Shown here: positions 47,801 to 59,045 of the stretch, one piece after another
How positions within the stretch are numbered: the stretch's first letter is position 1
Layout of the letters: the number at the start of each line of letters is the position of its first letter
Origin: Doris montereyensis
Taxonomy: Eukaryota; Mollusca; Gastropoda; Nudibranchia; Dorididae
DNA: 64,000 nucleotides
NCBI GenBank assembly: GCA_037039925.1
Contig: JAXRKP010001026.1
Coordinates: 76,001 to 140,000 of the forward strand
Direction of reading: 5' to 3'
Notes under the pieces: model-generated
What the model was told of the DNA's origin: nothing
The model's database searches: none
The model's input: the letters and a program-made list of their open reading frames with translations, nothing else
Program-made: the position numbers and the translations under genes

Positions 47801-49079
47801 TCAGCATTACAGCATGCTATCGTCAGCTGAAGATGTCAGCTATGGTGGTGCAGGAAGAAGAGAAAACAAAGCTGGAAGTTGACAACAAAGCCAACCTGAG
47901 GTGGTGTTGGCCGATGTTTTGGCCCGACATTCTACCATGGGGAAGTCACCATCCAAGGCAAAGCCTACTAGAAATTATATAATAACTCAGGACATAAAAT
48001 AGACATTGAAGCCTTGTAGAGACAAAGATGAGACAAATAAAAAATACATCTTTGTATCTATTTCCTCTTTGTCCCCATGGAGTTTTAAGATCTGTTTCAT
48101 GTCCTTGGCCCTTATAAACTTCATATACAGCCTATTGCCTCGCATGTCATAGTTATCTTGACATTACAAGCATATTGTAAGTCTAAACATTAGTTGTTGT
48201 TTTTTTTTTCCCCATTTAGTCTACACAGCTTTTTTTCTCTCAAATGTACAAGATTTTAAAAACTGAATCACACATTTATTTATTTAATAGACACCGAGAG
48301 ATATTAAAATGATTTCCAACAGCCAAAAAAACATCAAGAAACGGCTTTTACAGGATTAAAATGTTGTGAATATATTATTTAGCATACCCAAGTTGGCATT
48401 TAATCTCTGGTTCTGTCTTACTTGCATGTTAGCTAGAAAAATGTCAACACTGGCCCCTACATGAGAAGGTTCTCAACTGAAGTTGAGGACATTTTTTCCC
48501 CCTGTTCTCTTCTTGTGTTTTTTTTACTGCTGAGGCTTTATGGTCATGATCATCAAACTTATTCAATTCATTCCATGCATTAATTTATACAAGGAACAAA
48601 AATAAAGATAATAAAAATGCATCCCTTGTCTCCTCCCCCCCCCCCCTAAAAAAAAAAAAAGATAAAAAGTTGAGGATCAAAGGAAAATAGCTGTAGGCCT
48701 CTTCAATGTTCAAATTGAATATTGCACAGAAATGATAACATGGAGAAAACTGCAATAAGGAAAACATAATTCAGCATTTCACAGATTTACACAGTTAATG
48801 ATATAAAAAGCATCGATTAATGGACTGAAAACATCAAGTGAAAATAAAAAGAATTTCTTGAGAACATCTTTGACTTATGTTGGGGGGGGGGGGGGATCTC
48901 TAAGAAAATTATGAGGAGAAAATAAAGCAAGTAAGTCCCATACTACTCTGTGTTGAATGTAGAGCAATCAAATTGTTTGCAGTACAACTTTTTTTTTCTA
49001 GACATACGGCATAACGCGGTAGTTTGCAATTATTTGCTTTCTATGCTGCCTTCATACCTTTGCCCAGAGTCTGCAGTAC
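47801..49079. other. Intergenic, no recognisable feature
   Basis: Contains C- and G-runs near 48636 and 48880 but no gene or repeat family I can name. Confidence 0.35.
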
Positions 49080-49245
49080 AAACCCTAGCTACCCATTTTT
49101 CTGCTAAATTGACAGGAGGGCCAGAAAAAAAAATAGGAAAAAAATAAATAAACCCTTGCCACGAGTGGGTTTTGAACACGTGTCACCTGCCTGGCAGTTA
49201 TGTGTTCTACCAACTCAGCTACCAGTACCACCAAGCCCTCAACAC
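49080..49245 (-). mobile_element. tRNA-derived SINE, same family as 6937-7052
   Basis: The - strand head is 'ggtagctgagttggtagaac' (A box) and 'gtgttcaaaacccactcg' (B box). The body shares 'ctggccctcctgtcaattta' and 'atgggtagctagg' with the other copy. Confidence 0.75.
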
Positions 49246-49514
49246 TCAGTGTCGGATTTACTCAACTGTAGCACTGCGAGCGTGATGATCATTAGAAAAA
49301 GGATGTCTCTTTTCCCCCCGCTAGGCATGTGCATCCGTTCTTTGGCCTGCTGTTTAGGTAAAAACGAACTGATATCAAAAGTGGGCTTTACCATGCATGA
49401 ACAGTTACACAACCACTCAATTAGATTATCGTAAAACAAAATTGGCACAAAAAGGGACATAACTGCAAATCAGGCAATTTCTGGAACCAGTCCATAACAG
49501 GATTGACTGGAAAT

Positions 49515-49790
49515 TCAACAATTGAAGGGGTCAATTCAACAGTGTGCCTATGTCCATTTTCATGGGAAAACGAGACAGAGAGATATTCCTAGGGAATAAA
49601 AGGAAATCATGCTTCCTGAAAATAATGTGAAAGTGACATGATGAAAATACATTATGTTTACAGCTGTTTGAAACTTGGAATTCCCACAGCCAACAGTGCC
49701 AAAGTCTATGATTTTTTTTTACAGTTTTCTCTAAATGACGTAATTGTGACTTAGGCACACTATTAAAATGACGCCCCCTTCAATTGTTGA
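49515..49790. mobile_element. MITE or fold-back element with long inverted ends
   Basis: The left end 'tcaacaattgaaggggtcaa' and inner 'acagtgtgcctatgtc' match the reverse complement of the right end (cttcaattgttga preceded by cttaggcacactatt) over about 36 bp. The element is about 276 bp and non-coding. Confidence 0.75.
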
Positions 49791-50124
49791 AAATGGCACC
49801 TTAAAAAAAAAAGGGGATTAAAAAACTTCCTGTGATGAATTTTCTATTTGTTAACAAACAAGGTAAGCCATATATCTTTGGTCATGATACGAACAGTCTG
49901 AACTCAAAGCTAAAAGCAGTTTTTTTTTTAAAAAGAGTAGTCATTTGTGCACCGAGAAGTTTCTTACGTGTAAATATAATTTGAACAGAGAAATTCTATT
50001 TTGAACAAAAACAATGCAAAGAGGTGGCAAGATTTACAAAACATAGCAGATGAAAGCATGGAAGACCCAACAAATTTCATGGCATCTTGAAGCAAGAAGG
50101 AACAAATAAATGGAGTGCAAAATT

Positions 50125-50410
50125 ACAATTAAAAAAACCCATATATTTTACCTCTTGAGAATCACATAAAAAAATAAGATATATTTTACCTATTGAGAAT
50201 CACATAAAAAAAAATTAAAAAATATTTTACCTATTGAGAATCACATAAAAAAACTAACATATATTTTACCCCTTGAGAATCACATAAAAAAAACATGTAT
50301 GTTACCTACTGAAAACAACAAAAAAAACCTAACATATATTTTACCTATTGAAAATCACATTTTTTTAAAAACTAACATATATTCTTCAAAATCACATAAA
50401 AAAATCAACA
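50125..50410. repeat. About 40-bp tandem repeat, seven copies
   Basis: The unit is roughly 'catatattttacctattgag' followed by 'aatcacataaaaaaaacta', with variable A-runs. Confidence 0.9.
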
Positions 50411-50658
50411 TGTGAGTTCAACATTATACAAATACAAATAAAAAAGGGAAAATGAAAACAAAATTTATTTTTGTTTTAATATGCTCAAACGTACTAGCTA
50501 AATGATGAACTTAAAGCTTTATACTTAAATACCAGTCTACAAAGCCTTACTCAATGTCACTCAATACGGCTGGCTGGCGTGTACACAAAAAAATGATGAT
50601 TGTTTAATGGGAAAAAACTTGTGAGGTCACTTGAATCGAACGCAACAATTTGTGGAAC

Positions 50659-51113
50659 ATACAGCGGGAACCACTTGTAACAGCACCAGTAATAACGTGA
50701 AAACGGTTATAACAAGACCATCTTTTTTTTTCTCTTTCTCTTTGGCTATATTAAAATAAATCTCAGGAGCTGGGAAGGGGAGGAAAAAAACACACATAAC
50801 AGGACTCGTGTCAATGTGAAAACTACACCAGAGAAGCACCAAAAGTGTGTGTATCTCAAAAGTGTGAATCTATTCCTAATATATTTTTTTTCAATATTGA
50901 CTTCATCAAGACCCAATGCGGGTGTTTGAAGTGCGCGATAGGCCAAAAAAGTCTTATCTAGTACACTACGATGGCTGGCCTACCATTGGCTTATATTATT
51001 GTGTAATGAGCAAGTCGTCCCTTGCAAACCGCTTACAACAGGACGAATCGGTTATAACAGGATTGTAGCCCCCCCCCCCCCCTCCATCGATTCTGTTATT
51101 ACCAGTTTGCACT
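50659..51113. mobile_element. MITE with TACAGTG-type inverted ends
   Basis: The left end reads 'tacagcgggaaccacttgta' followed by 'taataacgtgaaaacggtta'. The right end reversed reads 'tacagtgcaaactggtaata'. The same terminal family bounds 55428-55591. TA at the tips fits a Tc1/mariner-type insertion. There is a C-run in the interior at 51070. Confidence 0.65.
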
Positions 51114-51513
51114 GTATGTAGATGATAAAAGAGCAACTACATTTAAATTTTAGCTACACAGGAATAGACTTACATTAAGCTGTATATTGCCATTGCTATA
51201 CTTTTTGGTTTGTTTTGTTTTTCCATTCCCCAAAACACAATGTTAACAATGTATATATGATGAATTCCTCAGGGAAAGAATGACAATGTAATGTAGTGTG
51301 GGAATAGCAATAAGCACAACTCGCTACACTAACTCTGTACAAGCCATAATAATACTGAAAGCCTGTCATAAAGAAATCAGCTGTAACTTAAACAATAGAA
51401 ATATTGATTAGAAAAAGAATGAATGATGTGTAATTGAGAGGAATCTAACTATTGAAACATATATAAATAGCAGTATTTAAACGTTGAAAAATGTAAAAAT
51501 GAAAATTTATTAC

Positions 51514-51583
<70 letters not shown>

Positions 51584-51784
51584 AAAATGTATAATAATAT
51601 AGGAATTTAACCATTAAACACTACATACTAAAGGGAATCTCTATATAAACATTAAGTGGAATAAGTTTCTTAGATTTAATAAAACTTGTGAGAATACAGC
51701 AAGCAGACCGACTATCATTAGTGGTGAAGGTGAAATGTTCAGATGAGAAACACACTTCATTGCCAACAGCTTCGTGCTTCACAA
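51114..51784. other. Intergenic with an ATT microsatellite at 51508-51581
   Basis: Pure (ATT)n for about 70 bp; no gene in the rest. Confidence 0.6.
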
Positions 51785-52118
51785 GCGTTTAATTTATTTG
51801 AGTTACCCAAATCCACAACTTAAGTGATCTCGGAGTGTTTGATATGATTTTTAATTTTGCGCGAATGCCCTGTTAACAGCCAGGGAATCTTTAACGTGCA
51901 CAGAGCATTGTGATCTACACACGGGACCTTCTTTTTATCGTCCGTCTCCGATGTGACTAGGTGTTAATCCGCCTAACTGGATGGGGAAAGGGGGGGGGGG
52001 GGGGTTAGATTTTATTTGATTAAACTTTTGAAAATATTTCAACAATTGGCGGGCTTGACCCACAACCTTCTTTGGGTTGAGAGACCGACACCCTGCCTCT
52101 CTGGACTACCAAGCCCCC
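51785..52118 (-). mobile_element. SINE-2 copy, near full length, with an internal G-run
   Basis: Tail 'acccaaatccacaacttaag', core 'gggaatctttaacgtgcac', 'ccgtctccgatgtgactagg', then (G)n at 51990-52003 and the head near 52070-52115. Confidence 0.87.
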
Positions 52119-52534
52119 ACTGAAATTAAAAAGGCATGTAAAGCGAGGCTATGAAAATAATATCATTGCATATCATATTGATGGGATTCACCCACTGTTA
52201 CTTTTCAGGGTTCTCCTAATATCTTTACAATTCTTGTCATATTGTGCTCTCTGCACTCTATTTTGTTACAAAGGTGATAGGACGTTTTGTAGTCAAAGTC
52301 TACCTTTCATGTCAAATCTCATCATAGTAATATCATGTAGAGCGTGTCACTCAGCAACTCAAAACCAGGACAAAATTACACTTCTTCTACTGTTTCTCCT
52401 CTTCATCTTCTTTTTTTCCCCACAGTAACCAACTATTTTTCTTCACAATAACACACTATCTTTCTTCACAATGACTTGCATGATTTTGACTTTGAATATG
52501 ATTAATCAAAGAAATATCTCTATTTCGTTTTTGA
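52119..52534. other. Intergenic, no recognisable feature
   Basis: A pyrimidine-rich stretch near 52380-52425 precedes an AG, but no exon of either gene follows. Confidence 0.35.
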
Positions 52535-52672
52535 AGTCTGTCGCAGATTTGACTTCCAAGCTCCTACTTGTACCCATTTGCGTGTGTGCATGGAAAGTGG
52601 AAATGTACGCTAAACTTCTTCTCCAGGAAACACGACACCTAGCACTGGCAGGATTCAAACACAGGAAATAAT
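52535..52672 (-). mobile_element. SINE-1 fragment
   Basis: 'gtctgtcgcagatttgactt', 'cttgtacccatttgcg', 'cctagcactggcaggattc'. The tRNA-like head is cut short. Confidence 0.7.
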
Positions 52673-53117
52673 CACTACCCAAACTAATAAGTATTATTTA
52701 CACTTTAAAACCAAAATTGGATGAATACTTTTGGGTTTAAATCCAAATATCCGCTGACAGTAATACTCAAGAATTGAGTTGGTCAGTTATTATTATTATG
52801 AAGAAGAGGAAAACATAATCTTCTTGTATGCGATCAATACGAAGGTTGTAGGTTTAAAAAATTTGGAACCTATGTGAAGTTGTTGCGCATTGAAAAGATT
52901 ATATTTATTTAGCGAAGCCCAAAACTGTTGATTTTCAACTACATTTTAGCTCGATTTTTTTGTACACTCGTATATAGAAGAAAAGCAGACAAGAATCATA
53001 AGGTGTTTGTTATACAAGAATGCACACATTATTTTCTGAGCAGATAGTTAACACGTGTTCCGGGTAGCACTCAGTCGACAAGCGCCTTACCACGGCTGTT
53101 GTGCGTTTTTGGCAATC

Positions 53118-53275
53118 TGATTTGGCGAGTATTTTGAGATCCGCGTTTGATCCAAACCAGAACGCTCGACAGCGAGGCAGCATCGCATTTCAACATAATG
53201 ATTTGGCGGCTATTTAGAAGTCCGCAGTTTGATTCAAACCAGAACGCTAGACAGAGAGGCAGGATTGCGTAAGAC
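53118..53275. repeat. Diverged tandem duplication of about 90 bp
   Basis: Two copies starting 'gatttggcg' and ending 'ccaaaccagaacgctcgaca' or 'tcaaaccagaacgctagaca'. Confidence 0.8.
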
Positions 53276-53959
53276 ACCTGGCCACTAAACACTACCCAGT
53301 TTTCAAACTTCAATCTCAACTGATTTCATCATGAAAAATACAATGAGATCACATGACATCATTCGAGGGGCTGATAACAAATGAGCCCAATTGAAGCAAA
53401 TATCAATCTCAAAAGAAATAAATATATAAGACAATCTTATAACAGATATTTAGACACTTTTTTTTTATAGGACAATTTATATATATAATAGATATAAGAC
53501 AATCTTTTTTTTATAATAGTAAAGTACAATTGAATTTAGCAAAGTCATAATATATATATAAGGAAAGAAAACATGGTTTAAAGAAACCACAAGTAAACTA
53601 TAAAACTTTCATGAATCACACAATTATTGTGATTTCACACATATTTTTTTTCTTCACACGCATGGAATTCCATAACACAGGCATCAGCAGCGCTAGTTCA
53701 ATCACAACTCTTTCTTTACATTGTTTTCTGTCTTGTCCGTCTCCACTCTAAGGTATAGGGATAGGGATGGGGAGGGGAGGGGGGTGGGGCAATAATAATA
53801 AAAAGAGTTGTAAGAAGTCAATTCAATTATCATTATTAATCCATAAAAACTAAATTATATATGTTATCACATTTTCCGTTAGCAATTTAAGAACACATCA
53901 ATATATTTAAATTGAAACAATTTAACTTAAATTAATCATAGATGTATAGATTCTAGTAG
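53276..53959. other. Intergenic / downstream of gene B, A/T-rich
   Basis: No gene seen. Part of it may be the 3' UTR of gene B, but I could not place a polyadenylation site. Confidence 0.35.
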
Positions 53960-54030
53960 AAATAGATATAAAATACACCGAAAGGTAGAATGGGAGCTGA
54001 TAAAGAAAGAAAGAAAGAAAGAGAGAGAAA
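53960..54030 (+). mobile_element. 3' terminus of the LINE family of 12.6-16.8 kb
   Basis: 'tacaccgaaaggtagaatgg' and 'gagctgataaagaaagaaag', followed by a GAAA tail. It matches the ends at 16479-16560 (reverse) and 56955-57030. Confidence 0.65.
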
Positions 54031-54275
54031 TATTTGGATTTTGTTTCTTTTTTTAAAAGTATATTTGTGATTTTATCACAAAATATTGGCAAAACTTGAC
54101 AATAACGATCATCCCATTTTTGAAACATATCAATGTTTAGGAGTGTGTGCGTGGAATTTTTTTAAAATAGCATAAAAACTGGTGGAGGAGATAGATTTTG
54201 AAATAAAACTTTTCTTTTTTTTTTTTTTTACAATTCTGACAACCCACCACCAAAGGAAACACCAGCAGACTTACT

Positions 54276-54488
54276 TTATGCGTCTCCTGAAGGAGACATG
54301 CTGTCTCCTGAAGGGGACACGCTGTCTCCTGAAGGGGACACGCTGTCACCTGAAGGGGACACGCTGCCACCTGAATGGGATACGCCATTACTAAGATGCT
54401 TGCGAGGCATTGCGGTGATGACCAGTTGGCTCAAAGATGCTCCAAGTAATGGTATAAAGATGCCAATGTACCAGCTGTTTTGATAAAC
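54276..54488 (-). CDS. Gene B last exon: LPCAT3/MBOAT5-like acyltransferase C-terminus with 7-residue repeats
   Basis: On the - strand an acceptor (cttttggcag) ends at 54489 and the exon starts in phase 0 with VYQNSWYIGIFIPLLGASLS. It continues to PRKHLSNG and ends at TAA (54278-54276). VYQNSWYIGIF and the following hydrophobic segment look like the last transmembrane helix of the acyltransferase. The final 35 residues are five copies of a seven-residue unit (VSPSGDS type, the first being VSHSGGS and the last MSPSGDA) encoded by a 21-bp tandem repeat at 54279-54383. This Ser/Pro/Gly/Asp tail would lie in the cytosol or ER lumen next to the last helix. MBOAT proteins often end in a short basic ER-retention signal, and none is visible here. 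Confidence 0.8.
   Translation of the reverse strand, partial: VYQNSWYIGIFIPLLGASLSQLVITAMPRKHLSNGVSHSGGSVSPSGDSVSPSGDSVSPSGDSMSPSGDA
54279..54383 (-). repeat. Coding 21-bp repeat, five units
   Basis: The units read gtgtccccttcaggagacag or close variants on the - strand. The period is a whole number of codons, so copy-number change keeps the frame. The + strand open frame (LSPEGDT) is its antisense shadow. Confidence 0.95.
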
Positions 54489-55209
54489 CTGCCAAAAGAA
54501 AGGGAAAAAAGGAGAAGAAAAGAAAAGAGAATTCTCAAAAAAAACGGTGAAGTAAACACAAACAACAATATAAACGACATTTGAAGAACAACTTGACAAA
54601 ATGACAAAAACAACATATTATGTCCATCATGACATCTTATTTCAAGATAGGGGTGGGAAAGGAATAGAAGAGAGGGTGTTTTTTGACTGGGTGTATTTTT
54701 CAGGGATGGAGGAGAAAGAGGAGGAGGAGGGAGGGTGAAGGGGCGGGGCGGGGGGGGGGGGGGGGGGGGAGAGATAATTTAAGGATATCTTTGTTGTGAA
54801 CTCAGACTGGCATCTCCAGAGTGTCACCCTAATATCTCTGAGTCTCTGCAATTAACTTAAGGTTTTTTTAAAACAATATTTTAAAAACCCGGTTAACCCT
54901 TAAATTTGCAGCTATGCATTAGTATCTGACGCTAAAGGATAATAATGAATGGACAATATGAGCTGTTTGAACTCTTGCAGGGCAGGGGTGGGGGAGGGGG
55001 TGTGGTGGACTTTGCCGTAAAATTGTCTGACCAATTGGGAGTTCCTACTATTACACTTGGTGCCACAAAAGATCAAAACAAACAAATAACAGTGTTTTAT
55101 TTTTACAATTTTTTTTGTTACAATTAAATTCCAATGCCTTTCGTTTCAGGCAAATCCAAATCCAAATCCAAATCCAAATCCAAATTCAAATCCAAATCCA
55201 AGTACTTAC
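54489..55209 (-). other. Gene B intron
   Basis: Intron of 721 bp between the last two exons. It contains a G-run at 54747-54768 and a short AAATCC repeat at 55150-55200. Confidence 0.6.
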
Positions 55210-55368
55210 CGGATACCACTTATCCACATCCAGCAGTGAGAAAGGAATCAGACCATAGGCCCACAAGAACAACAACAGCCACTTGCGTATTAAATAGTGC
55301 AAGACTTTCAAAATCCTCCAGTCTGGTACCTTGCCACTGTCGCACACCAAATTTATTGCTGCGTCCAG
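55210..55368 (-). CDS. Gene B exon: LPCAT3/MBOAT5-like transmembrane segment
   Basis: The acceptor (cagc upstream: tcttcccacag) lies at 55369-55371 and the donor gtaagtactt starts at 55209. The exon is 159 bp, exactly 53 codons, phase 0 at both ends. It reads LDAAINLVCDSGKVPDWRIL, then HYLIRKWLLLFLWAYGLIPF and SLLDVDKWYP. The hydrophobic run WLLLFLWAYGLIPFSLL is a transmembrane helix. It joins the exon at 56644 (ending NAEKK) and the exon at 54488 without a frame change. The product remodels phospholipids by acylating lysophospholipids in the ER membrane, by homology. Confidence 0.85.
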
Positions 55369-55427
55369 CTGTGGGAAGACAAAACATGTGTGTTTAAAAA
55401 TCTAGCCAAAAGTTGTGTTTTCATTTT

Positions 55428-55591
55428 CACAGAGTCCCGTTATAAACAGGTTTTTTCTTCCAAGTCCTTGTTATAAGAGGTTTATGTTAATAGAGCCAAA
55501 GAGAAAAAAAAGGCGGGGATGGCAATGGTCTTATCATAACCAGTTTCATTTTATAACTGGTCCTGTTATAAGTAGCGGTGCCCACTGTATT
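55428..55591. mobile_element. Short MITE in a gene B intron, same end family as 50659-51113
   Basis: The right end reversed reads 'tacagtgggcaccgctactt' then 'ataacaggaccagttataaa'. The left end 'cacagagtcccgttataaac' is a diverged form of the same terminus. Length 164 bp. Confidence 0.65.
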
Positions 55592-56127
55592 TGGTTCAGA
55601 TTCTTGACATTTTACTGTCTGGACTGCTCTCACTGGCTAGAAATTGACACAAAGTGTGTCTTTTTTTGTCTAGCGCACCGGACCCATCCCATCATATGCA
55701 AAGTTTTCCCTGTGGCGATTTGTTTACATAAATACGACACGCATTAGCTGCCAACCTTTTCAAATCGAAAACAGACTCTGACCGCACAAACTAATTCTAA
55801 GCTGCACGGCAGCCCGTCATATTCCAGAAAACATTGATGATTTAACTTGAATTAAACCCCAAATTAGGGTCACTAACAAAAAGTCTGCTGATCGCTGACC
55901 TTCCTTGCAAAAAGTGACTGTCACTTTGTGAACTCAGGATGGCGTCTCCGAACATATTCATCCCAATCTCTCTGAATCTTTACCATTGACTTGAGAGTTT
56001 GGGTCTTTTAAACAAAATTTACATTTAACCTCATATACATACTTTCCCAGGTAAATACAGACTTACGGACTCAAAGCTAGAAACAAGAAAATAATAAACA
56101 CGTTTTTCATACAAGTTGGCTTTGTTG
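55592..56127 (-). other. Gene B intron, no recognisable feature
   Basis: No exon or family member seen. Confidence 0.4.
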
Positions 56128-56590
56128 GTTTAATTGAAATTGACCCTATCCATCGCATGCGGTAATCTCAAGGTAAAATTAAGAGGAAATAGCAAGATGA
56201 AAGAAAGGTAAATTTGATTTGATTTACTTTATTCACATCCACAATTAAGGTGATCTCAGGGGTTTTGATCAGACTTTTTTAGTTTTGCCCGGACTGCCCT
56301 GTAAACCGCCAAGGGGTCTTTAGCGTGCACAGTGTGTTGTGATCTGCACGCGGGACCTCGTTTTTCGTCGTCCATCTCTGATGGGACTTGGTATCGATCC
56401 ACCCGCCTGGACCAGGGGTGTAGATTTCACAAAATATAAATACACGAGAAAATGTTTCAATCACCAGAGCTTCAACCCATGACTTTTTGGACTAACGAGT
56501 CCCCCTCCCCCACCCAAGAGAAGTGAAAGTGCAAGAGTGGGAAGAAAGAAGTAGAACCTGCCAGCGGCGTCCGCCAACAACCCACGGTAC
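56128..56590 (-). mobile_element. Family-3 copy split by a SINE-2
   Basis: The first part (56128-56211) ends in 'agcaagatgaaagaaagg'. The second part (about 56515-56590) resumes with 'gaagtgaaagtgcaagagtg' and 'gtagaacctgccagcggcgt'. Removing 56212-56512 restores the family order. Confidence 0.82.
56212..56512 (-). mobile_element. SINE-2 copy nested in a family-3 element
   Basis: Tail 'tttgatttgatttactttat', core 'aaggggtctttagcgtgcac', 'gggacttggtatcgatccac', head near 56480-56505. Younger than the family-3 copy it interrupts. Confidence 0.87.
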
Positions 56591-56643
56591 TAGTCGGTCG
56601 CTATGGACACGTCTGATGTCCACAGCTTTACCCCAATACAAAC

Positions 56644-56791
56644 CTTTTTCTCGGCGTTTGTAAAAATGAGCTCTAGAAAGAAGGAGACGTAATAGCCGGA
56701 CTGCACACCGTGCCACAAGGCCAGGTAGAACAAGGTCAGTACTTGTGACAACATTTTGTTGCCAAGAAACTTCAGTCTCTTGAATACATAT
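56644..56791 (-). CDS. Gene B exon: LPCAT3/MBOAT5-like catalytic-histidine segment
   Basis: On the - strand the acceptor (ctctttcgtcag) lies at 56792-56794 and the donor gtttgt starts at 56643. The exon is 148 bp, entering in phase 2 and leaving in phase 0. It encodes YVFKRLKFLGNKMLSQVLTL, FYLALWHGVQSGYYVSFFLE and LIFTNAEKK. The motif LALWHG inside a hydrophobic segment carries the conserved histidine of the membrane-bound O-acyltransferase family. The surrounding words (KRLKFLGNK, SGYYVSFF) point to the LPCAT3/MBOAT5 branch, which transfers polyunsaturated acyl chains to lysophospholipids. I recognise the family well, but the exact orthologue is inferred. The upstream exons, with the conserved asparagine, are not found below 64000. 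Confidence 0.87.
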
Positions 56792-56954
56792 CTGACGAAA
56801 GAGAAAAAGAAGGATAAAAAGAATAGTAAATCTTAATATAAGAAATCTCAGGAAGACTGAAATTATATACAAGATAAACATAATTATGATAACACGCCTG
56901 ATCAAAAGTTTAAAAGGGAGCAGAAGAATCAGCAACAGAGAAAGATCATTTTAA

Positions 56955-57032
56955 GCATCTAAACCCATACACTGAAAGGTAAAATAGGATCTGATAAAGA
57001 AAGAAAGAAAGAAAGAAAAAAAAGAATCAACA
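56955..57032 (+). mobile_element. LINE 3' terminus with GAAA tail
   Basis: 'catctaaacccatacactga', 'gatctgataaagaaagaaag'. Same family end as at 16479 and 53960. Confidence 0.65.
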
Positions 57033-57107
57033 AAAAAAATAAGACATAAATGAGCTTGAGATCCAATTTCAAATGAGCAAAGCAACGATTCGAATACCAG
57101 TATTCAT

Positions 57108-57212
57108 GAGGCAATTTATGTACAATTGATGCACAATTTATGTACAATTTATGTACAATTTATGTATGATTTATGTACAATGTATGTACAATTTATGTAC
57201 AATTTATGAAGG
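57108..57212. repeat. 11-bp tandem repeat, about 9 copies
   Basis: The unit is acaatttatgt with a few substitutions. Confidence 0.93.
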
Positions 57213-57324
57213 CCTGTCGTAATTACAAGATTGACCTTATTTCTATTTAATGATGACTGCACTATTTCAGTAATTAGAAGTAGCAGTAGTAGTAGAAAAA
57301 GCATAAGTAAGAGTAGTAGTAGTT

Positions 57325-58372
57325 CAGATCTGTCTATTTTATGATTGCTATAAGAAGATTGCCTTTGCTTCAGATCTGTCTATTTTATGATTGCTATAAG
57401 AAGATTGCCCTTGCGTCCGATCTGTCTGTGTAATGATTGCTATAAGAAGATTGCCTTTGCTTCAGATCTGTCTGTGTAATGATTGCTATAAGAAGATTGC
57501 CATTGCTTCAGATCTGTCTGTGTAATGATTGCTATAAGAAGATTGCCATTGCTTCAGATCTGTCTGTGTAATGATTGCTATAAGAAGATTGCCATTGCTT
57601 CAGATCTGTCTGTGTAATGATTGCTATAAGAAGATTGCCATTGCTTCAGATCTGTCTGTGTAATGATTGCTATAAGAAGATTGCCTTTGCTTCAGATCTG
57701 TCTGTGTAATGATTGCTATAAGAAGATTGCCATTGCTTCAGATCTGTCTGTGTAATGATTGCTATAAGAAGATTACCATTGCTTCAGATCTGTCTGTGTA
57801 ATGATTGCTATAAGAAGATTGCCTTTGCTTCAGATCTGTCTGTGTAATGATTGCTATAAGAAGATTGCCATTGCTTCAGATCTGTCTGTGTAATGATTGC
57901 TATAAGAAGATTGTCATTGCTTCAGATCTGTCTGTGTAATGATTGCTATAAGAAGATTGTAATTGCTTCAGATCTGTCTGTGTAATGATTGCTATAAAAG
58001 AAGATCTGACTGTGAATTGATTGATATTGATTTAGATCTGTCTGTGTAATGATTGCTATAAGAAGATTGTCATTGCTTTAGATCTATCTGTGTAATGATT
58101 GCTATAAGAAGATTGTCATTGATTTAGATTTGTCTGTGTAATGATTGCTATAAGAAGATTGTCATTGCTTTAGATCTGTCTGTGTAATGATTGCTATAAG
58201 AAGATTGTCATTGCTTTAGATCTGTCTGTGTAATGATTGCTATAAGAAGATTGTCATTGCTTTAGATCTGTCTGTGTAATGATTGCTATAAGAAGATTGT
58301 CATTGATTTAGGTTTATCTGTGTAATGATTGCTATAAGAAGATTGCCATTGCTTTAGATATGTCTGTCTAAG
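57325..58372. repeat. 46-bp minisatellite, about 23 copies
   Basis: The unit is cagatctgtctgtgtaatga followed by ttgctataagaagattgcca and ttgctt. Copies in the first half carry 'gccattgcttcag' and those in the second half 'gtcattgctttag', showing a gradient across the array. One isolated diverged unit sits at about 58704-58750. Confidence 0.97.
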
Positions 58373-58703
58373 ATAAGATAAGACATCCTTTCTTGATTTT
58401 TAAATAGCAAATTACATCGTGTTTGTTGACAATAAATATGCACAACAGGAAAATTAATTAATAAAATGTAATATAATTTGTACTTTCTCATTCACTCATA
58501 GGCCTCTCACTCTCATAATGTTAAAGACGTCATAATATATGAATACAATCAAGTGGAATGTTAAGTTTGTACAAAGATGGAACCATAATTTTGTATGGCG
58601 AAAGCGAAAAATGAATTAAAATAACGGCGTCAAGATGTTTTTTTATGTAAAAGTACCCCACTCCTACTACTTGTCTGGATTTAGGAGTTGAGGACGTGAA
58701 AAC
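58373..58703. other. Intergenic, A/T-rich, no recognisable feature
   Basis: Nothing recognised between the array and the isolated unit. Confidence 0.4.
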
Positions 58704-59045
58704 ATGATTGCTATAAGAAGATTGCCTTTGCTTCAGATACGTCCGCTAATGATTGTCATAAGAATATTGCTATTGTTTCAGGTATGTCTGTCCAAGGCCG
58801 AAACTATACTACTACACTATTTAATATATCCCCTGTTGATGATTATTTCTACTGTGGTCATCAGAGGGATGACAATTATTTATGTGGTCATTTCAAGAGG
58901 GGATGACGATTATTTATGTGCGTGAGAGGACATTTCTACTGTGGTCATTATTTCAAGAAGGATGACAATTATTTATGTGCGTATTTCTATGAGCGGAGGA
59001 TGCGATTATTTATTGCGTGAGCGGACAATTATACTGTGGTCATCA
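58704..59045. repeat. Isolated 46-bp unit followed by a diverged tandem repeat
   Basis: At 58840-59045 'tctactgtggtcat', 'gatgacaattatttatgtg' and 'gcgtgagaggacatt' recur three to four times with variable spacing. Confidence 0.7.

Noticed and set aside
54298..54483. + strand open frame with LSPEGDT repeats
   Set aside because: Antisense of the coding repeat in gene B, whose - strand frame has splice sites and family similarity.
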